DNA of 9,676 nucleotides from Acinetobacter sp. UBA3106 (lineage in GTDB: Bacteria; Pseudomonadota; Gammaproteobacteria; Pseudomonadales; Moraxellaceae): contig DFAM01000012.1 in the NCBI GenBank assembly GCA_002365595.1, positions 1-9,676 of the forward strand. The letters run 5' to 3'. Numbering within the stretch: position 1 is the first letter of the stretch; each line of letters opens with the position of its first letter. The notes below the pieces were generated by a model that was not told where the DNA came from, ran no database searches, and was given only the letters and a program-made list of their open reading frames with translations. The translations under genes were made by a program, and so were the position numbers. Shown here piece by piece: positions 6,090 to 9,676 of the stretch.

Positions 6090-7814
6090 ATGAAGCCGAA
6101 TGATGTTGTTTCATCCCTGCCAAATAACCCGACAACAAGTACTCAACCTGTCGATGCTGCGCAGCAAGAACAACAGCCTGGCTTAGATTTTGTACGTCAG
6201 GTCATTACTGACGATTTGGCAGCAGGCCGTACACAGCAAGTGATCACACGTTTTCCACCAGAACCCAATGGCTATTTGCACATTGGTCACGTGAAAGCGA
6301 TTTGTTTGAACTTTGGTATTGCGCAAGAATTTGATGGTTTATGTAACTTGCGTTTTGACGATACCAACCCGGACGCAGAAGAACAAGAATATGTGGATGG
6401 TATTGCCAACGACGTAAAATGGCTTGGTTTCGAATGGAATGGCGAACCGCGCTATGCATCTAGCTATTTCGATCAACTGTACACATGGGCAGTACAGCTG
6501 ATTGAACAGGGCGATGCTTATGTCGATTTGCAAACGCCTGAAGAAATCAAGTTAAACCGCGGTTCATTTGTAGAGCCAGGTAAAAACTCTCCATACCGTG
6601 ATGCGACTGTAGAAGAAAACCTGGCGCGTTTTGAACAAATGCGTAATGGCGAGCTGGGTGAAGGTCAGGCAGTACTGCGTGCCAAAATAGATATGACATC
6701 GCCGAACGTACATATGCGTGATCCGATTATGTATCGGGTATTGCATTCTGAACATCACCAAACTGGTGATAAATGGAAAATGTATCCGATGTATGACTAT
6801 GCTCATCCATTATCAGATGCCATTGAAGGTGTAACGCACTCACTTTGTACACTTGAGTTCCAAGACCATCGTCCATTCTATGACTGGATTGTGGAAAAAG
6901 TGAAATCACCAGCTGTTCCGCATCAGTACGAATCTAGCCGTTTAAATGTCGATTACACCATTACCTCTAAACGCAAACTGCGTAAACTGGTAGAAGGTGG
7001 CTTTGTCCAAGGTTGGGACGATCCACGTATGCCAACCGTTGTCGGTATGCGCCGTCGTGGATTTACACCAGAAGGTCTGCGCGATTTCTGTAAACGCGTC
7101 GGTGTATCTAAGGTTGATGGCAGTATTGTCGATGTAGCCATGCTGGAATACTGCATCCGTCAGTCTTTGGAAAATACCGCTGCGCGCGGCATGGCTGTGC
7201 TTGACCCAATTAAAGTGACATTAACCAATCTTCCAAACGATATGGATCTGACTCACTCACGTCATCCAAATGTCGACATGGGCGAGCGTATCATTCCATT
7301 AACCTCTGAAATTTTCATTGATCGTAAAGACTTTGAAGAAGAACCACCAAAAGGCTTTAAGCGTTTAATCCCAGGTGGTGAAGTGCGTTTACGTCATGCT
7401 TACGTGATCAAGTGCGACGAAGTCATTAAAAATGCTAACGGTGAAGTGGTTGAACTGAAATGTTCAATTGACCCGGAAACTTTAGGTAAGAACCCGGAAG
7501 GCCGTAAAGTGAAAGGTGTCATTCATTGGGTATCGGCAACTAAAGGTGTTCCTGCTGAAGTTCGTATTTACGACCGTTTATTCACTGAATCTGACCCAGA
7601 AGTGGGCGATGACTTCCTGGCTAACTTAAATCCTGAATCACTCAAAGTGGTTCAGGCAGTGATTGAGCCAGCATTGGCAGAAGCGAAGCCTGAAGATCGT
7701 TTCCAGTTTGAACGTGAAGGTTATTTTGTTGCAGATCAACATGATCACACAACAGCAAAACCAGTGTTTAACCGTATTCTGGACTTAAAAGACAGCTTTA
7801 AGCCAGGAAAATAA
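6090..7814 (+). CDS. glnS: Glutaminyl-tRNA synthetase
   Basis: GlnRS charges tRNA-Gln with glutamine using ATP, in the cytoplasm. The 574 residues contain a class I catalytic domain with PPEPNGYLHIGH at 56-67 (HIGH at 64-67) and the KMSKS-type loop as TSKRK at 292-296. The tRNA-synt_1c anticodon-binding beta-barrels follow, including the IFIDRKDF strand ending near 415. The DPR(M)PT and MRRRGF motifs (around 310-325) are also characteristic, and distinguish it from GluRS. Relative to E. coli GlnRS (554 residues) there is a polar, Gln/Pro-rich N-terminal extension of about 20 residues before LDFVRQVI. No alternative in-frame ATG, GTG or TTG lies between Met1 and the conserved region, so the extension appears real. 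The Shine-Dalgarno region is weak (a GAAGTG about 11 bases upstream). It ends in a strong terminator and is probably monocistronic. Confidence 0.97.
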   Translation: MKPNDVVSSLPNNPTTSTQPVDAAQQEQQPGLDFVRQVITDDLAAGRTQQVITRFPPEPNGYLHIGHVKAICLNFGIAQEFDGLCNLRFDDTNPDAEEQEYVDGIANDVKWLGFEWNGEPRYASSYFDQLYTWAVQLIEQGDAYVDLQTPEEIKLNRGSFVEPGKNSPYRDATVEENLARFEQMRNGELGEGQAVLRAKIDMTSPNVHMRDPIMYRVLHSEHHQTGDKWKMYPMYDYAHPLSDAIEGVTHSLCTLEFQDHRPFYDWIVEKVKSPAVPHQYESSRLNVDYTITSKRKLRKLVEGGFVQGWDDPRMPTVVGMRRRGFTPEGLRDFCKRVGVSKVDGSIVDVAMLEYCIRQSLENTAARGMAVLDPIKVTLTNLPNDMDLTHSRHPNVDMGERIIPLTSEIFIDRKDFEEEPPKGFKRLIPGGEVRLRHAYVIKCDEVIKNANGEVVELKCSIDPETLGKNPEGRKVKGVIHWVSATKGVPAEVRIYDRLFTESDPEVGDDFLANLNPESLKVVQAVIEPALAEAKPEDRFQFEREGYFVADQHDHTTAKPVFNRILDLKDSFKPGK

Positions 7815-7860
7815 GCAAGACACAGCTTTGCCTGATTTGAAATAATCTTTTTCGGAATAT

Positions 7861-7892
7861 AAAAAGCTCAACTTAGGTTGGGCTTTTTTTTT
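7861..7892 (+). terminator. Intrinsic terminator after glnS
   Basis: AAGCTCAAC (7864-7872) pairs with GTTGGGCTT (7877-7885), with one G-T wobble, around a 4-nt loop. Nine T (7884-7892) follow and upstream A residues extend the helix. It lies about 50 bases after the glnS stop. Confidence 0.92.
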
Positions 7893-8035
7893 GTAGCATC
7901 TAAGCAAGAATTGGTTCTAACTGTGTATGGTTTATTATGTAATCTTATAAAATCACGTCTTTTTCTTATTCTAAAACCGCTAATTAATGAGACAGTATAA
8001 AGAGCTATCACTTTAAAAAGATGAGGGTAAGAAAA

Positions 8036-8485
8036 ATGAATAATGTTGTTATCGAAACACAGATGTTAATTCGAAAACCGGTTGCCGAAGTGTTTAATGC
8101 CTTTGTTGATCCAGAAATTACCCGCAAGTTCTGGTTTACTTCCTCTACCGGACAATTAATGGAAAACAAAAACGTCGATTGGTATTGGGAAAAATATGAA
8201 GTGACAACCAGTGTTTTTGTAGAGCAGCTTATTAATAATCAATTCATTCAGATTATGTGGGGTGAGCCAAAATCTACGGTAGATTTTATTTTTGAAAAAA
8301 TATCCGATAACGAAACTTTTATTAGAATCCGTAACTACGATATTCCTTTAGATGGTTCAGAATTAATTGCTTTTGTGATTAAACATACCAATGATTTCAC
8401 TACGCTTTTAGATGGCTGTAAGGCCTATCTGGAGTATGGTGCACAATTGAATTTGGTCAACGACAGACTTCCACCATTTGATTAA
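8036..8485 (+). CDS. SRPBCC / AHSA1-like ligand-binding protein
   Basis: This is a START-like (SRPBCC) protein of the AHSA1/polyketide-cyclase-like group, 149 residues filling one helix-grip domain. The evidence is the opening pattern of a beta strand then RKPVAEVFNAFVDPEITRKFW (residues 13-33), matching the family's 'PVEKVWEAFTDPE' opening, the WYWEKYEV strand near 45-52, and the C-terminal long helix ending KAYLEYGAQLNLV. Such proteins bind small hydrophobic ligands or act as co-chaperone-like factors; no specific ligand can be inferred. I start at ATG 8036 because GAGGG (8023-8027) lies eight bases upstream; an in-frame ATG at 8021 would add five residues and has no good ribosome site. It stands alone between the glnS terminator and its own terminator at 8617-8641. 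There is no signal peptide. Confidence 0.8.
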   Translation: MNNVVIETQMLIRKPVAEVFNAFVDPEITRKFWFTSSTGQLMENKNVDWYWEKYEVTTSVFVEQLINNQFIQIMWGEPKSTVDFIFEKISDNETFIRIRNYDIPLDGSELIAFVIKHTNDFTTLLDGCKAYLEYGAQLNLVNDRLPPFD

Positions 8486-8616
8486 AGTTTTAAGAAAGTT
8501 CTTTGAAAGATAGGCAGTAGGTCAACTGACCAAAATTAAAATGATCATTCTGCTTATTTTTAGACATCTTAGAATTGATTAACACGACTTGACAGCCTGG
8601 CGCTTTAATTTTTTTT

Positions 8617-8641
8617 AGCCCCATTTTAATGGGGCTTTTTT
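8617..8641 (+). terminator. Intrinsic terminator after the SRPBCC gene
   Basis: AGCCCCAT (8617-8624) pairs perfectly with ATGGGGCT (8629-8636) around a 4-nt loop, followed by six T. The sequence before the stem is T-rich, so on the minus strand the hairpin would be followed by A residues and would not end the convergent gene at 8669-9205. It lies 130 bases after the SRPBCC stop; the interval holds no gene I can support. Confidence 0.87.
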
Positions 8642-8668
8642 AATCTTTTAAATTGGCTAAACTCAGAA

Positions 8669-9205
8669 TTAAGGATTTTTCTGTTCAGGTTCTTTTAATA
8701 ATAAAGCAGGCGGCAAACGTTTTTTGGCCTTATCACGTAACTTTTTCTTGATGTAGAGCACCAAAGCAAAACAGGTGGTGGTCAGGGTCAGCAACATACT
8801 GTTCATAAAACTCATGAGGGAACTGACATAACCGATAGTGGTTAAGCGGTTCATCATCTGAATGACCTGAGGACTACTTTCTACACCGGTAATGGCCCAG
8901 GTACACAAGTGTTCGCAATTGTTAATAATCAGATGATACTGGTTTTCATGCATGCGCGAACGCATACGCCGTACGACTTTGCGGCCGTGAAATTTGGGAT
9001 TGTCATATTGCTGGATAATAATGGTTTTACCAAAACTGAATTTTTCCAGTGAGGTGATTTCAATGGGGCGTTTCTTAAATAAATGGGCAAAACCTGAATA
9101 ATGAATCACCCGGCCACGACCTGCATAAATGCCGTGATGAGAATATCCAAAGTGTTTAACAATAAGATGTGCCCCTAAAGGAAATCGTGTTTTCTGCTGT
9201 TGCAT
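8669..9205 (-). CDS. LRAT/NlpC-P60-like protein with C-terminal membrane segment
   Basis: This 178-residue protein carries an LRAT-type domain, the circularly permuted papain-like fold of lecithin:retinol acyltransferase and PLAAT phospholipases/acyltransferases. Reading from the N-terminus: GAHLIVKH (11-18), then SHHGIYAGRGRVIHY (22-36), then NNCEHLCTWAITG (95-107). Aligned on the Tyr of the 'HWALYVG' motif, the catalytic set would be His23, His35 and nucleophile Cys97, at PLAAT-like spacing. A hydrophobic stretch at about 125-152 followed by a Lys/Arg-rich tail suggests membrane anchoring, the catalytic part probably facing the cytoplasm. The likely chemistry is acyl transfer or (phospho)lipid hydrolysis, but the substrate is unknown. 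No clear Shine-Dalgarno precedes the ATG. It is divergent from the secreted glycosidase-like gene at 9368. A peptidase activity cannot be excluded. Confidence 0.82.
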   Translation of the reverse strand: MQQQKTRFPLGAHLIVKHFGYSHHGIYAGRGRVIHYSGFAHLFKKRPIEITSLEKFSFGKTIIIQQYDNPKFHGRKVVRRMRSRMHENQYHLIINNCEHLCTWAITGVESSPQVIQMMNRLTTIGYVSSLMSFMNSMLLTLTTTCFALVLYIKKKLRDKAKKRLPPALLLKEPEQKNP

Positions 9206-9268
9206 GTAGACGTTTAACCAATAAAGTTACAAATATATTTTAGTGAGCTAGTTTACTGCTTCTTTGTT

Positions 9269-9284
9269 AAAGAATCGACTCTTT
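9269..9284. promoter_or_regulatory. Near-perfect 16-bp palindrome in a divergent intergenic region
   Basis: AAAGAATCGACTCTTT is symmetric at 14 of 16 positions, centred on TCGA. It lies 64 bases upstream of the LRAT-like gene and 84 bases upstream of the glycosidase-like gene, the place expected for a shared operator. No regulator gene is in the window. Confidence 0.4.
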
Positions 9285-9367
9285 CACTCAGCCAAATGAT
9301 TTTTTATGAAACAATGGCTTTGCGTATTGAGCCAAGACATGAATGCTGGACAAGATGGAAATGAAAA

Positions 9368-9676
9368 ATGACAGCTTATTTTAAATATGCCCTTGCGACT
9401 GTTATAAGTTTTGCCCAGCTCGGCCATGCCGATATTGATAGCCAGCATTGGCAAAATGAAGTGCTCGATGTTGATATTATAAAAATAGATCAGCCACAAA
9501 ACTTGCGCCTGTTTTTAAAGGATCACCAAACGAATAAACCTTTGCGTAAATTCAAGGCTGTGGCACGGCAGCTGAAAGCATGTGAAAAGCTACTCTTTGC
9601 CATGAATGCCGGCATGTATCACGCAGACTATGCTCCGGTCGGGTTATATGTTGAAGCATCCCGGCAACAGCAAAAA
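9368..9676 (+). CDS. Secreted phosphodiester-glycosidase-like protein (5' part)
   Basis: The gene runs off the right edge; 103 codons are visible. Residues 1-21 form a Sec signal peptide (short basic start, hydrophobic core ALATVISFA, cleavage expected after LGHA at 18-21), so the protein is exported, probably to the periplasm; there is no lipobox Cys. The segment FAMNAGMYHADYAPVGLYVE (77-96) is the hallmark opening of the NAGPA/DUF2233 phosphodiester glycosidase family, which removes GlcNAc-type sugars from phosphodiesters in characterised relatives; the bacterial substrates are mostly unknown. A stop codon lies six bases upstream in frame, so ATG 9368 is the first possible ATG, with GGAA (9357-9360) as a modest ribosome site. 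It is divergent from the LRAT-like gene. Whether the rest is intact cannot be seen. Confidence 0.75.
   Translation, partial: MTAYFKYALATVISFAQLGHADIDSQHWQNEVLDVDIIKIDQPQNLRLFLKDHQTNKPLRKFKAVARQLKACEKLLFAMNAGMYHADYAPVGLYVEASRQQQK

Noticed and set aside
6244..7156. Several minus-strand frames inside glnS
   Set aside because: Antisense shadows of GlnRS coding sequence; no domains or ribosome sites of note.
7911..8001. Promoter boxes before the SRPBCC gene
   Set aside because: TATTAT (7933) and TATAAA (7946, 7996) are present but none has a good -35 at proper spacing; the region is simply AT-rich.
8520..8531. Palindrome GGTCA-AC-TGACC after the SRPBCC gene
   Set aside because: Only 5-bp arms, located in a 3' region far from any start; too little to call a site.
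8589..8611. Consensus TTGACA at 8589-8594 as a promoter
   Set aside because: The only -10-like box (TTTAAT at 8604-8609) is about ten bases away, too close, and the terminator follows at once with no plus-strand gene downstream.
9284..9499. Minus-strand 71-codon frame at the right end
   Set aside because: It overlaps the signal-peptide-bearing start of the glycosidase-like gene and the divergent regulatory gap, and shows no domain or ribosome site.
1..9676. CRISPR arrays, tRNA/rRNA genes, insertion sequences, defence or toxin-antitoxin modules
   Set aside because: Looked for by eye on both strands; no regularly spaced repeats, no transposase or toxin-like frames, and no RNA gene structure were seen. 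The zinc-ribbon pair does not resemble a toxin-antitoxin module, because the two proteins are paralogs of each other.

Overview
The window looks like a chromosomal segment from a gammaproteobacterium of low G+C content, most likely Acinetobacter or a close relative. The basis is recall of protein style, not a search: a 345-residue class II aldolase behind an upstream terminator, glnS divergent from ppiB-lpxH, and AT-rich intergenic DNA. The content is mainly housekeeping with small accessory genes. There is no tRNA, rRNA, CRISPR array, transposase, phage gene or recognisable defence cassette.

Layout. An intrinsic terminator of an unseen upstream gene (9-40) precedes fba (113-1150, glycolysis/gluconeogenesis), which has its own terminator. 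A ten-helix DMT/EamA-type transporter follows (1247-2110). Its 3' end overlaps, tail to tail, a 73-residue zinc-ribbon protein on the minus strand (2079-2300). A second, paralogous zinc-ribbon protein (2458-2688) lies next to it. Then comes a minus-strand NfsB-type nitroreductase (2803-3456), divergent from a plus-strand HpaI-type aldolase (3692-4489).

The centre is core biology. lpxH (4576-5295, lipid A synthesis) and ppiB (5415-5924, cytoplasmic cyclophilin) are on the minus strand, divergent from glnS (6090-7814, glutaminyl-tRNA synthetase), which ends in a strong terminator.

The right end is accessory: a SRPBCC/AHSA1-type protein (8036-8485), a minus-strand LRAT/NlpC-P60-type membrane-anchored protein with an intact His-His-Cys set (8669-9205), and, divergent from it, the first 103 codons of a secreted phosphodiester-glycosidase-like protein (9368 to the window end).

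Starts were refined from Shine-Dalgarno sequences and family alignment for nfsB (ATG at 3456), lpxH (GTG at 5295) and the SRPBCC gene (ATG at 8036). I see no convincing new multi-gene system. The most unusual items are the tandem zinc-ribbon paralogs, the LRAT-like protein with its divergent glycosidase neighbour, and several inverted repeats in intergenic DNA (4499-4558, 5323-5389, 9269-9284). No gene-free stretch exceeds 300 bases.
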